DNA of 64,000 nt from Pseudomonadota bacterium (GTDB lineage Bacteria > Pseudomonadota > Alphaproteobacteria > Dongiales > Dongiaceae): contig JACPDN010000006.1 of assembly GCA_016183985.1 (NCBI GenBank), positions 620,001 through 684,000 of the forward strand, given 5' to 3'. The notes under the pieces were generated by a model. It was not told the DNA's origin and ran no database searches. It saw only the letters and a program-made list of their open reading frames with translations. The position numbers were made by a program, and so were the translations under genes. Shown one piece after another: positions 27,684-36,077 of the stretch (positions within the stretch are counted from its first letter, which is position 1; each line of letters opens with the position of its first letter).

Positions 27684-28109
27684 CTCACGCGTCAGCCCTT
27701 TAACCGGTATCTCACCCGCAAGCTGGTCGATGACATGTCCGATCTCATGACCGGAGACACCGGAGACGTCGGCTGGGTTCAGCTTGTTGGAGAGCCCCAC
27801 CTCTTCGGGGAGACGGCTGTAACTATTGACTACGACCTGACCAACAACCCCGGATCCCCTGAGCGCGCTCGGCGGAGCAACCTTAGTCCCTCGGCCCGTT
27901 CCTTCCTTTGCGATGGCGTTAAATTCCGCTGCCGGGAGGGCTTCGTCACTTCCGTCCACCACTTTTCTGCCCACAATTCGTCCGCCGACTTCGAGGGGGT
28001 TTCCGTCGATGTCGTGGGTGAGGTTTCCGGCTGCGTCGGATCGGTGGTCATTGGGATAATCCATCTCAAAAGGGCGCTCAGTAGCAGGCCCATTGTATAG
28101 TTTTGTACG
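27684..28109 (-). pseudogene. Truncated HEIGH metallopeptidase remnant
   Basis: An open frame on minus (recognisable from about 28109, first ATG 28064) reads DAAGNLTHDIDGNP, VGGRIVGRKVVDG and then SGHEIGHVIDQLAGEIP (about 27750-27700), a zincin motif His-Glu-x-x-His. Similarity to a sensible protein stops at GLTREL, exactly where the stop codon of the neighbouring methyltransferase begins; the frame then runs on to 27606 only as antisense of that gene. I read this as a metallopeptidase gene cut off at its 3' end. The frame is the same as that of 28125-28370, separated by a TAG. The D-A-A-G-N-x-T motif recalls RHS/YD-type proteins. Function unknown. Confidence 0.6.
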
Positions 28110-28124
28110 CTGAGGGGATGGCGT

Positions 28125-28370
28125 CTATTTTTTCCCGGATAGTTTTTTATAGTCGTCGTATGACCAAAGCGTTCCGGCACTGTCCACCATGCCGTTTTGG
28201 GGCAATAGTTCAATCACATCGTTATGCAGGGCACGTTCTCCGTCCCAGACATAGATATCCCCCGTCGCATAATCCTTGGCGCGCGCGCCGCTCCGCTCGC
28301 TGACGCATGGCGAAATTCCGCTTCTGTCGGGTTTCGAAAAATAGCCACCATTCCACCATCCTCTCCCCAT
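28125..28370 (-). CDS. Small hypothetical protein in decayed islet
   Basis: 81 codons from ATG 28370, reading MGRGWWNGGYF, then AKDYATGDIYVWDGERALHNDVIE and ending KKLSGKK. The frame upstream is protein-like too (G-F-D-P-R-T-I before the ATG) but closed by tandem TGA TGA at 28407-28412. No ribosome site is visible. It may be a genuine small gene or the middle of a larger gene broken by stop codons: the upstream ORF (28214-29455) overlaps it in another frame, and the metallopeptidase remnant continues in this same frame after the TAG. Not recognised. Confidence 0.4.
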   Translation of the reverse strand: MGRGWWNGGYFSKPDRSGISPCVSERSGARAKDYATGDIYVWDGERALHNDVIELLPQNGMVDSAGTLWSYDDYKKLSGKK

Positions 28371-29455
28371 GATTGTGCGTGGATCAAACCCCGCCGAAGC
28401 GGAGCCTCATCAGATGAAGTTTTTGCCGTACACGTAGCCGGGCGACAGAGCCAAGCAGCCGCCGCTCGCTTGAGTTTGTCGACATCGACCACCTTCAGAT
28501 CGAGCGGAGCGCCTGCCTTGGCAAAGACGGCTTCGACATCGGCCAGGAGCTTGCTTTCCTCGGCCGACAGATCCTCGCCCCGCTGGCTTTTTTCGATGGC
28601 GGAAGTGAATTGCGGCAGGCGCTCCCCGATCGCGGCTGCTTGCCAAATCGTTGCCCCAGCATCTGCAGCAGGCTCTGACGAAAGCGCCCCCGTCGTCTTC
28701 TTCCCATAACTCCGCGCTACGGCCTCATCGATGTCCGGATCGTTGTCGTTGGCGGCCATGGCCGAGGCATCGCCTTGGGCCTGGGCCTTTTCTTCCGCCA
28801 GTTTGCGGCGCAGAGCCTGCACCTCCGGGCTTTCCTTGGTGCCGTCATTGGCGGCGTAGAAATAGCCGTCGTCATAGCCGCGATAGATGCCGGGGATGCC
28901 GAGCGGGATTTCGCTGCCGTCGGGCGCGCGGGTCGCCTGCTGCAATTTGGGCTGGCTTTCCATCGGCAGCGGGTCGCCGTTATGGGCGGAAGCGGGATCG
29001 ACCCCGACGCGGGCGTAATGGAGGTTGAGCGCGTGGGCGTCGGGCCGGTTCTCGGCTGTGTCGTGCGGGCGGCCGGTGGGATGGGTCAGTTGGACCCTCT
29101 CGACATCCACCAATTGCTCGACCGGCTTCGCTTGGGCGCCAAGATAGACATCGAGGGCGTCCTGGCCCTGCGCCTGGTTGGCGGCGACCTCTCGGCTGGT
29201 CTTGTAGAGCCGGTTGCCGACGACAAAATGCCGGTCGTCCTTCTGCCCAGTTTTCTGGAATTCCTGCTGAACAGCCCGGGAGGCCGGCTGAGCTACCGTC
29301 CAGCGGGTGGGGTCGATGCCTTGGGCATGCAAATCGACCGCTAGCTTTAGCTTTTCAGCGTATTCTTTCTTGCTTTCCGGACTCTCAAGTGGTTGCAAAT
29401 CTTGAGTCTTTTTCGCAAGAAATGAGGCATTGGTACTGGGAATCGGTCTCAGCAT
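28214..29455 (-). CDS. Hypothetical accessory protein, probably frameshifted near the C-terminus
   Basis: 413 residues, not recognised. It is hydrophilic, rich in Ala, Gln and Asp, without signal peptide or membrane helix; ASAMAANDNDPDID and repeated Glu/Ala stretches look disordered. ATG 29455 (MLRPIPSTN) is chosen for the GGGAG eight nt upstream; an in-frame start at 29518 would lie across the promoter. After about residue 340 (near 28440) this frame loses protein character (LCRPATCTAKTSSDEAP), while the next frame reads LALSPGYVYGKNFI before TGA TGA, suggesting a one-base frameshift and a true end near 28410. Expressed from a good promoter at 29485-29514. Lies in an islet of uneven base composition between the methyltransferase and imuA. 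Confidence 0.5.
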   Translation of the reverse strand: MLRPIPSTNASFLAKKTQDLQPLESPESKKEYAEKLKLAVDLHAQGIDPTRWTVAQPASRAVQQEFQKTGQKDDRHFVVGNRLYKTSREVAANQAQGQDALDVYLGAQAKPVEQLVDVERVQLTHPTGRPHDTAENRPDAHALNLHYARVGVDPASAHNGDPLPMESQPKLQQATRAPDGSEIPLGIPGIYRGYDDGYFYAANDGTKESPEVQALRRKLAEEKAQAQGDASAMAANDNDPDIDEAVARSYGKKTTGALSSEPAADAGATIWQAAAIGERLPQFTSAIEKSQRGEDLSAEESKLLADVEAVFAKAGAPLDLKVVDVDKLKRAAAAWLCRPATCTAKTSSDEAPLRRGLIHAQSWGEDGGMVAIFRNPTEAEFRHASASGAARAPRIMRRGISMSGTENVPCITM

Positions 29456-29484
29456 CCGGATATCTCCCATAGATTGTTTAACGT

Positions 29485-29514
29485 AATTTACATCACGCAA
29501 ATTACCTTTGTCAA
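29485..29514 (-). promoter_or_regulatory. Sigma70-type promoter for the islet gene
   Basis: On the minus strand TTGACA (29514-29509) and TAAATT (29490-29485) are separated by 18 nt, in AT-rich DNA 30 bp before the start of the 28214-29455 gene. A LexA box for imuA begins 7 bp upstream of the -35, so this promoter may also be influenced by LexA. Confidence 0.65.
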
Positions 29515-29521
29515 CCAAAAT

Positions 29522-29536
29522 GTTCGTTTTATGTTC
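29522..29536. promoter_or_regulatory. LexA (SOS) box of imuA-imuB-dnaE2
   Basis: GTTC-N7-GTTC (GTTC 29522-29525, seven bases, GTTC 29533-29536), the alphaproteobacterial LexA direct-repeat site, 41 bp before the imuA start. Expected to repress the mutagenesis cassette until DNA damage. Confidence 0.9.
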
Positions 29537-29577
29537 TCATCACTTGACTCTGCTCAACGAGAGAACAAAAACAGAAT

Positions 29578-30450
29578 ATGACCCGGAAGCAAGCCATTGT
29601 CCCAAGCGTCTATCCGCCCTCACCCGAACCGCCGCCGGGGCTCATCGCCTTGCGCCGGCAAGTAGCCCTTTTGGAGAATCTGCCCCAGGCTGAGCTTGAG
29701 GGCGGGAAGGCGAAGTCCCTCACCTGGGGCCTTACAGCCATCGACACACACCTGCCCGGTCATGGGTTGATGCTGGGGGCGCTCCATGAATTCGCGGGCG
29801 AAGGGCAGGATCTTGAAGAAGGCGCCTTGCCCGCTGCCGCCATCGCCCGGCTGATCGGGCGGCTGCATGGCCAAGGTGGCGATGGCAGCGTGTTGTGGAT
29901 CGGCCGGCGACGCGATCTCTATGCCCGCGCTTTGCCGCATGAAGGTCTCGATCCGGACCGGCTGCTGCATCTGCAGGTCAGGCGCAATGCCGATGCGTTG
30001 TGGGCGATTGAGGACGCCCTGCGTTGTCGAAGCCTCAGCGCCGTGGTGGGCGAGATCGCAGCCCTCAACCTCACGCAGAGTCGGCGGCTGCAACTAGCAG
30101 CGGAGAAAAGCGGTGTGCCGGCCCTGCTCATTCGCCGCACCGCACGGGCAGGTGAGCTCAAGAATCTCGCTCGCCAACCGATTGCCGCCGTCACGCGCTG
30201 GCGCCTCTGTGCGGCACCTTCCGCAGGTATCGTGGCGGCGCCGCACCCGATCCTTCCCGGCCGTCCGCGCTGGCGCCTCGACCTGTGGCGCTGCCGCGGT
30301 GGCCGACCTGCCAACTGGTTCATTGAGGAGCATGACGATGGATGGCGAGAAGCGACGCTTCCTCAGCCTGTTCCTGCCCCGCTGGGCGACCGACTGCTGG
30401 CATCGCCGGCAGAGGCGGATGACGTCGAATACGAGCGGGCAGCAGGATAA
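29578..30450 (+). CDS. imuA: ImuA, SOS mutagenesis cassette protein
   Basis: 290 residues of the ImuA/SulA-like RecA-related family: GLTAIDTHLPGHGLMLGALHEFAG near the N-terminus, VLWIGRRRDLYARALPHEGLDP, then WAIEDALRCRSLSAVVGE and the C-terminal RWRLDLWRCRGGRPANWF. With ImuB and DnaE2 it makes the damage-induced error-prone polymerase system that replaces UmuDC in many bacteria. It starts 41 bp after the LexA box. The 3' end overlaps imuB by 119 nt, a common arrangement in alphaproteobacteria. Confidence 0.93.
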   Translation: MTRKQAIVPSVYPPSPEPPPGLIALRRQVALLENLPQAELEGGKAKSLTWGLTAIDTHLPGHGLMLGALHEFAGEGQDLEEGALPAAAIARLIGRLHGQGGDGSVLWIGRRRDLYARALPHEGLDPDRLLHLQVRRNADALWAIEDALRCRSLSAVVGEIAALNLTQSRRLQLAAEKSGVPALLIRRTARAGELKNLARQPIAAVTRWRLCAAPSAGIVAAPHPILPGRPRWRLDLWRCRGGRPANWFIEEHDDGWREATLPQPVPAPLGDRLLASPAEADDVEYERAAG

Positions 30451-31903
30451 GATAGAGCCGGCACCGCTGCTGCTGGTACGTGCCAGTGGCAATCTGCGCC
30501 TGGTGCACGGTGCTGACGATATCGCCTTGGCGCGTGGCCTCTGTCCTGGCCAGCGCCTGGCCGATGCCCTGGCCTGCGTGCCCGAAGCGCGGGTAGAGGA
30601 TGCCGATCCCACCGGCGATCTCGCCCGGCTGCATGCGCTTGCCCAATGGGCGACGCGCTTCTCGCCCCATGCCACCCCCGATGCGCCTGACGGCTTGATG
30701 ATCGACATCACCGGCTGCGCGCATCTCTGGAAGGGCGAAGAAAAGCTGATGGATGATGCGCTGGCGCGTCTTACCCGCCAGGGCTTCACGGCACGCGCCG
30801 CCATCGCCGGTACGATCGGCGCTGCCTGGGCCAGTGCGCGTTTCGGTGGGGCGCACTCCATCATCCCGCCGGGCAGCATTTCGACCGCTTTGCAGGCATT
30901 GCCCATCCGCGCGCTGCGTCTTGATGATGCGACGGCGATCGGCCTCGATCGCCTCGGCCTGCGGCGGATCGGCGATCTTTATCCCCTGCACCGCGCCGAA
31001 GTGACCAAGCGCTTCGGCGCCGCCTTGCTGACGCGGCTCGACCAGGCCTTGGGTTATGCCGCCGAGACACTCTCTCCGTTGGCGCCCTTGCCGGATCACC
31101 GCGTCAGCCTGGTCTTTGCCGAACCGATTTCAGCACCGGAATCGATCGCGCGCGCTTCTGAATTGCTGATGACGCGCCTGTTGCGCGAATTGGAAACGCA
31201 GGAACTCGGTATCCGCCGTTTAGGGCTCATCGCCCATCGCATGGATGATGAATCCCCCGGCCTCATCATCGGCACGGCACGACCCAGCCGGGACGCCAAG
31301 CATCTGTTGAAGCTCCTTGCCGAGAAAATCGAAATGCTTGACCCAGGCCCCGGCATCGAGCGGATGAGCCTCAGCGCCTTGGTTGCCGAGAAAATGAACA
31401 GCGTGCAAGCCGATTTCGAGCGCCGCCATCCAGGCCTGGCCGAGGCCGACCTCGCCCCGCTGGTCGATCGCCTCACCAATCGCCTCGGCCCTGGCAGCGT
31501 CACCACACCGCGCGCAGTGGCAAGCCATATCCCTGAACGCGCTGCCACTTTCGCCCCGCCCATGGAGCGGAGAGTACCAGGCAGCGATTGGTCGACCGAT
31601 CTGCCGCCGCGCCCCATTCGCCTGTTCTCGCCGCCCGAGCCGATCGACGCCGTGGCTCCTGTTCCCGACGATCCGCCGCTTTCCTTCCGCTGGCGGCACA
31701 TGCAGCACCGTGTCGCCAAAGCAGAAGGCCCTGAACGCATCCGCCCCGAATGGTGGCAGGCGATGGATGACGGGAAGGAGACGCGCGACTATTACCGCGT
31801 CGAGATCGAGGATGGCCGCCGCTTCTGGCTGTTCCGCAGCGGCCTTTATGCGCAAGATACGGCGCGGCCGCCACGCTGGTTCCTGCACGGAATCTTCGCC
31901 TGA
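30332..31903 (+). CDS. imuB: ImuB, Y-family polymerase-like protein
   Basis: 523 residues from ATG 30332 (MTMDGEKRRFLSLFLPRW), preceded by GAGGAG. The palm region holds MIDITGCAHLW in place of the catalytic acid cluster of active Y-family polymerases, then GFTARAAIAGTIGAAWASAR and a helix-hairpin-helix region; the long C-terminus ends in RVEIEDGRRFWLFRSGLY. ImuB lacks full polymerase activity and links DnaE2 to the beta clamp. Its stop overlaps the dnaE2 ATG (TGATG). ATG 30338 is an alternative start. Confidence 0.93.
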   Translation: MTMDGEKRRFLSLFLPRWATDCWHRRQRRMTSNTSGQQDKIEPAPLLLVRASGNLRLVHGADDIALARGLCPGQRLADALACVPEARVEDADPTGDLARLHALAQWATRFSPHATPDAPDGLMIDITGCAHLWKGEEKLMDDALARLTRQGFTARAAIAGTIGAAWASARFGGAHSIIPPGSISTALQALPIRALRLDDATAIGLDRLGLRRIGDLYPLHRAEVTKRFGAALLTRLDQALGYAAETLSPLAPLPDHRVSLVFAEPISAPESIARASELLMTRLLRELETQELGIRRLGLIAHRMDDESPGLIIGTARPSRDAKHLLKLLAEKIEMLDPGPGIERMSLSALVAEKMNSVQADFERRHPGLAEADLAPLVDRLTNRLGPGSVTTPRAVASHIPERAATFAPPMERRVPGSDWSTDLPPRPIRLFSPPEPIDAVAPVPDDPPLSFRWRHMQHRVAKAEGPERIRPEWWQAMDDGKETRDYYRVEIEDGRRFWLFRSGLYAQDTARPPRWFLHGIFA

Positions 31904-34900
31904 TGCGCAGAAAGCCACCATCCGAGAAGATCGTCGCCCTGCCCATGGCACCGCGCCCACCACGCGCCGCGGGTGAGATGGATGAGGTCTATGTCGAACT
32001 CTCCACCATGACCAATTACAGCTTCCTGGAAGCCGCCTCCCATGCCGATGACCTGGCTTTCACCGCGGCAGGACTCGGCATGACGCATCTGGGTGTCGCC
32101 GATCGCAATTCCCTTGCCGGCATCGTGCGTGCCCATGTCGGCTGCCAGAAGGCCGGCATCCGCCTGGTGGTCGGTTGCCGCCTCAGCTTCCGCGATGCAC
32201 CGGACATTCTCGCCTATCCCGTCGACCGCATGGCCTATGGTCGCCTCTGCGAACTTCTCACTCTTGGCCGCAGGCGCGCCAGGAAAGGCGAGTGTCACCT
32301 CGATTACGCCGATTTCGCCGCAATGAAAGAAGGTTTCCTAGCGATCGCGGTGCCGCCCCTCGCCCCTCACCCCAACCCCTCTCCCCAGAGGGGCGAGGGG
32401 CTTAGCATACACGCGATCGGGACTCCCTCGCCCCGCGATGACGGGGAGAGGGTTGAGATGATGGGTGGAAATAGAGCACTCGACCTCACCAGATTCCTCC
32501 ACCTCTTCCGCGCCGATTTCGGCGAGGATGGCTACCTCGCCCTCACCCATTATTATCGTGGCGACGACGCCAGACGGTTGCGGGAACTACAAAAGCTCGC
32601 CGACAAGACCGGCCTCTGCACCGTCGCTATCAATGAGGTGCGGCATCATCATCCGGATCACAAGATGCTGTTCGACGTGCTGACCTGCGTGCGGCATCAT
32701 TGCACCATCGACACGGCTGGCTTCCTGTTGGAGAAGAATGCCGAGCGCCACCTGAAACACGGTGCCGAAATGCGACGCCTCTTCCGTGGTCTGGAAGATG
32801 CCGTTGCCCGCACGGCGGAGATCGCCCAGCGCTGCACCTTCTCCCTCGACGAGCTTAAATACGAATACCCGGAAGAGGTCGTGACGGAAGGAAAGACCCC
32901 CATCGAAAGCCTCCGGGAGTTCGTTTGGGAAGGAGCAAATCGGCGTTATCCTCATGGTGTCCCGAAGGACATTGCCGGCAAGATCGAACACGAGCTCGAC
33001 CTCATCACCCGTTTCGATTACGCGCGTTACTTCCTCACCGTGCATGACATCGTCCGTTTTGCGCGGCAGGAGAATATCCTGCACCAGGGGCGCGGATCCG
33101 CCGCCAATTCGGTCGTCTGCTATTGCCTCGGCATCACCTCGATCGATCCCACAAAGGTCGATCTCCTCTTCGAGCGCTTCATTAGCGCTGCCCGCAAGGA
33201 GCCGCCCGATATCGACGTCGATTTCGAGCATGAGCGGCGCGAAGAGGTGATCCAGCATATCTACAAGAAATACGGCCGCGACCGCGCTGGCCTTGCCGCC
33301 GCCATCATCTGCTACCGCTCCCGTGCCGCCTTGCGTGATGTGGGCCGTGCCTTGGGACTTTCCGACGATGTCATCAACCGCATGTCGAAGATCGTCTGGG
33401 GTTGGTCCGACAAGGCACTGACGGAGGAACAGATCCGCCAGGCTGGGCTCGACCCCACGGATCGGCGGCTCGCCATGACGGTCAAGCTGGCCGGCGACCT
33501 CATCGGTACGCCGCGGCACTTATCGCAGCATGTCGGCGGTTTCGTGATTTCCAAGGGGCCGCTCTCGCGTCTTGTCCCCATTGAGAATGCGGCAATGGAA
33601 AATCGCACCGTCATCCAATGGGACAAGGATGATCTCGATGCCGTGGGCCTGTTGAAGGTCGATATCCTGGCGCTTGGCATGCTGAGCTGCATCCGCCGTG
33701 CCTTCGACTTCATCCACCGGATCTACGGTGTGCGTTATACCCTCGCTACGATTCCGCAGGATGACGAAATGACCTACGAGATGCTGTGCCGGGCGGATTC
33801 GATCGGCGTCTTCCAGGTCGAAAGCCGCGCGCAGATGAGCATGCTGCCGCGTCTCAAACCCCGCACCTTCTACGATCTCGTCATCGAAGTGGCGATTGTG
33901 CGCCCCGGCCCCATCCAGGGCGACATGGTGCATCCCTATCTCAGGCGCCGCGACAAATTGGAACGCAGCGAGCCACCTTCGCCCGCTTTGGCCGAGATTC
34001 TGAAGCGCACCGAGGGCGTGCCGTTGTTCCAGGAACAGGTGATGAAGATCGCCATGGTCGGCGCCGGATTCACCGCGGATGAATCGGATGAACTGCGCCG
34101 CGCCATGGCAACGTTCAAGAAAGTCGGGACGATCCAGAATTATCGCGACAAATTCATCAACGGCATGTTGAAGAATGGCTATAAGTCCGACTTCGCGGAA
34201 AGCTGCTTCAAGCAGATCGAAGGCTTCGCCAATTACGGTTTTCCGGAAAGCCATGCGGCGAGCTTCGCCCTCCTTGTCTATATCTCCGCCTGGATTAAAT
34301 GCCATTACCCTGCGGTCTTCGCCGCGGCATTGCTTAACAGTCAGCCGATGGGCTTCTATGCACCGGCGCAGATCGTGCGCGATGCGCGCGACCATGGCGT
34401 GCGCGTGAGGGCTACCGATGTCAATTTGAGCCAGTGGGATTGCGATCTTGAAGGCGGCGGCAGGCCAACCGATTTCGTCACCAAGCTCGAGGACAACCAT
34501 CGCCGCGCCGCCCATGGCCCGATCCTGCGTTTGGGCTTCCGTCAGGCTGACGGCTTGAAGACCGACGAAATGGCACGCCTCGTCGCGTTACGCGAGGGCA
34601 GCTATCAGAATGTCGACGATCTTTGGCGCCGATCCGGCCTCAGCCCCAAATCCCTGACACGCCTTGCCGAGGCGGATACCTTCCGCTCGATGGGCCTCGA
34701 CCGTCGCCAGGCCCTCTGGGCGGTGAAGGCGCTTGGTGAGGAACCACTCCCTCTCTTCGCCGATATCGAGGCCCCACCCCAGACCAAAGCCGATCTTCCC
34801 GACATGCCGCTATCCCAGCATGTGGTTGAGGATTACCAGACGTTGCGCCTCTCTCTGAAACGCCACCCGCTCACCTTCCTGCGCGAGACGCTAAACCGGC

Positions 34901-35343
34901 GTGGCATCATCCTCAATCGGAAACTGAGTCACCTCAAGAATGGCGACCGGGTCTTTGTCGGCGGACTGGTTCTGGTACGCCAGCGGCCGGGTACAGCCAG
35001 TGGCGTCATCTTCGTAACCCTCGAAGACGAGACCGGCATCGCCAATCTGGTGGTCTGGCCCAAGATCTTTGCGACGCACCGTGCCATCGTCATGGGTGCA
35101 AGGCTCATGGCCTGCCAGGGGCGGGTACAGATCGAAGGCAAGCTGCCGCACCAGGTGCTGCATGTCGTTGCCGAAAAACTAGTTGATATGAGCGATCTGC
35201 TCATCACACTGCATGAAGATCAAAGCCGCTTTATCAACCCGCCCGTTGCTCGCGCCGATGAAATCGTCCATGGCGGTGGCGGCACCGACCCGCGAGAGCG
35301 CCGCCGCCCCGCTCTCCTTACACGAAGCAGGGACTTTCATTGA
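31903..35343 (+). CDS. dnaE2: DnaE2, error-prone DNA polymerase III alpha subunit
   Basis: 1146 residues. PHP domain begins YVELSTMTNYSFLEAASHADDL, the polymerase acids lie in PDIDVDFEHERREEV, finger motifs include FQVESRAQMSMLPRLKP and IVRPGPIQGDMVHPYL, and the C-terminus is the typical RSRDFH. It carries out translesion synthesis with ImuA/ImuB. The protein is about 35 residues longer than expected in the PHP region: between residues about 150 and 190 the sequence PHPNPSPQRGEG and following is the translation of a palindromic repeat (32356-32460) inserted in frame. Coupled to imuB by TGATG. Confidence 0.95.
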   Translation: MRRKPPSEKIVALPMAPRPPRAAGEMDEVYVELSTMTNYSFLEAASHADDLAFTAAGLGMTHLGVADRNSLAGIVRAHVGCQKAGIRLVVGCRLSFRDAPDILAYPVDRMAYGRLCELLTLGRRRARKGECHLDYADFAAMKEGFLAIAVPPLAPHPNPSPQRGEGLSIHAIGTPSPRDDGERVEMMGGNRALDLTRFLHLFRADFGEDGYLALTHYYRGDDARRLRELQKLADKTGLCTVAINEVRHHHPDHKMLFDVLTCVRHHCTIDTAGFLLEKNAERHLKHGAEMRRLFRGLEDAVARTAEIAQRCTFSLDELKYEYPEEVVTEGKTPIESLREFVWEGANRRYPHGVPKDIAGKIEHELDLITRFDYARYFLTVHDIVRFARQENILHQGRGSAANSVVCYCLGITSIDPTKVDLLFERFISAARKEPPDIDVDFEHERREEVIQHIYKKYGRDRAGLAAAIICYRSRAALRDVGRALGLSDDVINRMSKIVWGWSDKALTEEQIRQAGLDPTDRRLAMTVKLAGDLIGTPRHLSQHVGGFVISKGPLSRLVPIENAAMENRTVIQWDKDDLDAVGLLKVDILALGMLSCIRRAFDFIHRIYGVRYTLATIPQDDEMTYEMLCRADSIGVFQVESRAQMSMLPRLKPRTFYDLVIEVAIVRPGPIQGDMVHPYLRRRDKLERSEPPSPALAEILKRTEGVPLFQEQVMKIAMVGAGFTADESDELRRAMATFKKVGTIQNYRDKFINGMLKNGYKSDFAESCFKQIEGFANYGFPESHAASFALLVYISAWIKCHYPAVFAAALLNSQPMGFYAPAQIVRDARDHGVRVRATDVNLSQWDCDLEGGGRPTDFVTKLEDNHRRAAHGPILRLGFRQADGLKTDEMARLVALREGSYQNVDDLWRRSGLSPKSLTRLAEADTFRSMGLDRRQALWAVKALGEEPLPLFADIEAPPQTKADLPDMPLSQHVVEDYQTLRLSLKRHPLTFLRETLNRRGIILNRKLSHLKNGDRVFVGGLVLVRQRPGTASGVIFVTLEDETGIANLVVWPKIFATHRAIVMGARLMACQGRVQIEGKLPHQVLHVVAEKLVDMSDLLITLHEDQSRFINPPVARADEIVHGGGGTDPRERRRPALLTRSRDFH
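32356..32460. repeat. Palindromic dispersed-type repeat inside dnaE2
   Basis: Two stem-loops in tandem. The first has perfect 13-bp arms CCCCTCGCCCCTC (32356-32368) and GAGGGGCGAGGGG (32388-32400) around a C-rich loop. The second, about 32428-32455, pairs CCCTCGCCCCG with CGGGGAGAGGG. The translated motif P-x-P-N-P-S-P-x-R-G-E-G is well known from short GC-rich intergenic repeats in many proteobacteria, here within a coding sequence and kept in frame. Borders are approximate. Confidence 0.8.
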
Positions 35344-35417
35344 ACGTGTAACTCCCTTGGCAGTCCGTCCGTAAAGGACCATATAGAAGCCACGCCTCTT
35401 GAGACGGAGATCTCCCG

Positions 35418-36077
35418 ATGTTCTCTTTCGCCCGCAAGCCCTTGGCCTTGCCCGATGCCGGCACCGCCTTGCCCGGCCGCGCCACCGCGATGCCGCTTTA
35501 TGCCCCCCATATCATCAGCGGCAAAAAGCTGACCGGCCCCTATCCGGAAGGTCTCGAGGTTGCCGATTTCGGCCTGGGCTGTTTCTGGGGCGCCGAGCGG
35601 AAGTTCTGGCAGCTGCCGGGCGTCCATGTCACCGCCGTCGGCTATCAGGGCGGCATCACGCCCAATGCCACCTATGAAGAAGTCTGCAGCGGCATGACCG
35701 GCCATACCGAAGCTGTGCGCGTCGTCTATGATCCGGCAAAGATCAGCTATGCCGCCCTGCTCAAGACGTTCTGGGAAAGCCACAACCCGACCCAGGGCAT
35801 GCGCCAGGGGAACGATGTCGGCACCCAATACCGCTCGGCCATCTACGCCCATTCGACGGCGCAGCAGGATGAAGCCATCGCCAGCCGCGATGCCTATCAG
35901 GCGGCACTCGCGAAGGCTGGCGCCCGTGATCCCATCACGACGGAAATCGCCGCCGCCCCGCCTTTCTATTTTGCGGAAGATTGCCACCAGCAATACCTCG
36001 CCAAGAATCCGGGTGGCTATTGCGGCCTGGGCGGTACGGGCGTCGTCTGCCCGATCGGCACGGGCGTTGGGGCTTAA
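35418..36077 (+). CDS. msrA: Peptide methionine-S-sulfoxide reductase MsrA
   Basis: 219 residues. Catalytic motif [13 protein letters not shown] (Cys within GCFWG), then [26 protein letters not shown] and [21 protein letters not shown], all MsrA signatures, and C-terminal [14 protein letters not shown] supplying resolving cysteines. It repairs methionine-S-sulfoxide with thioredoxin. It is a single gene after the SOS cassette; its stop overlaps that of the convergent otsA by 4 nt. Confidence 0.96.
   Translation: MFSFARKPLALPDAGTALPGRATAMPLYAPHIISGKKLTGPYPEGLEVADFGLGCFWGAERKFWQLPGVHVTAVGYQGGITPNATYEEVCSGMTGHTEAVRVVYDPAKISYAALLKTFWESHNPTQGMRQGNDVGTQYRSAIYAHSTAQQDEAIASRDAYQAALAKAGARDPITTEIAAAPPFYFAEDCHQQYLAKNPGGYCGLGGTGVVCPIGTGVGA

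Noticed and set aside
27830-28213. 127-codon minus-strand frame overlapping the metallopeptidase remnant
   Set aside because: Overlaps a frame with a clear HEIGH motif; it has a Thr/Ser/Arg-rich peptide and no ribosome site.
32587-34515. Two long minus-strand frames (310 and 331 codons) opposite dnaE2
   Set aside because: They are complements of the conserved polymerase sequence and show no recognisable motif.
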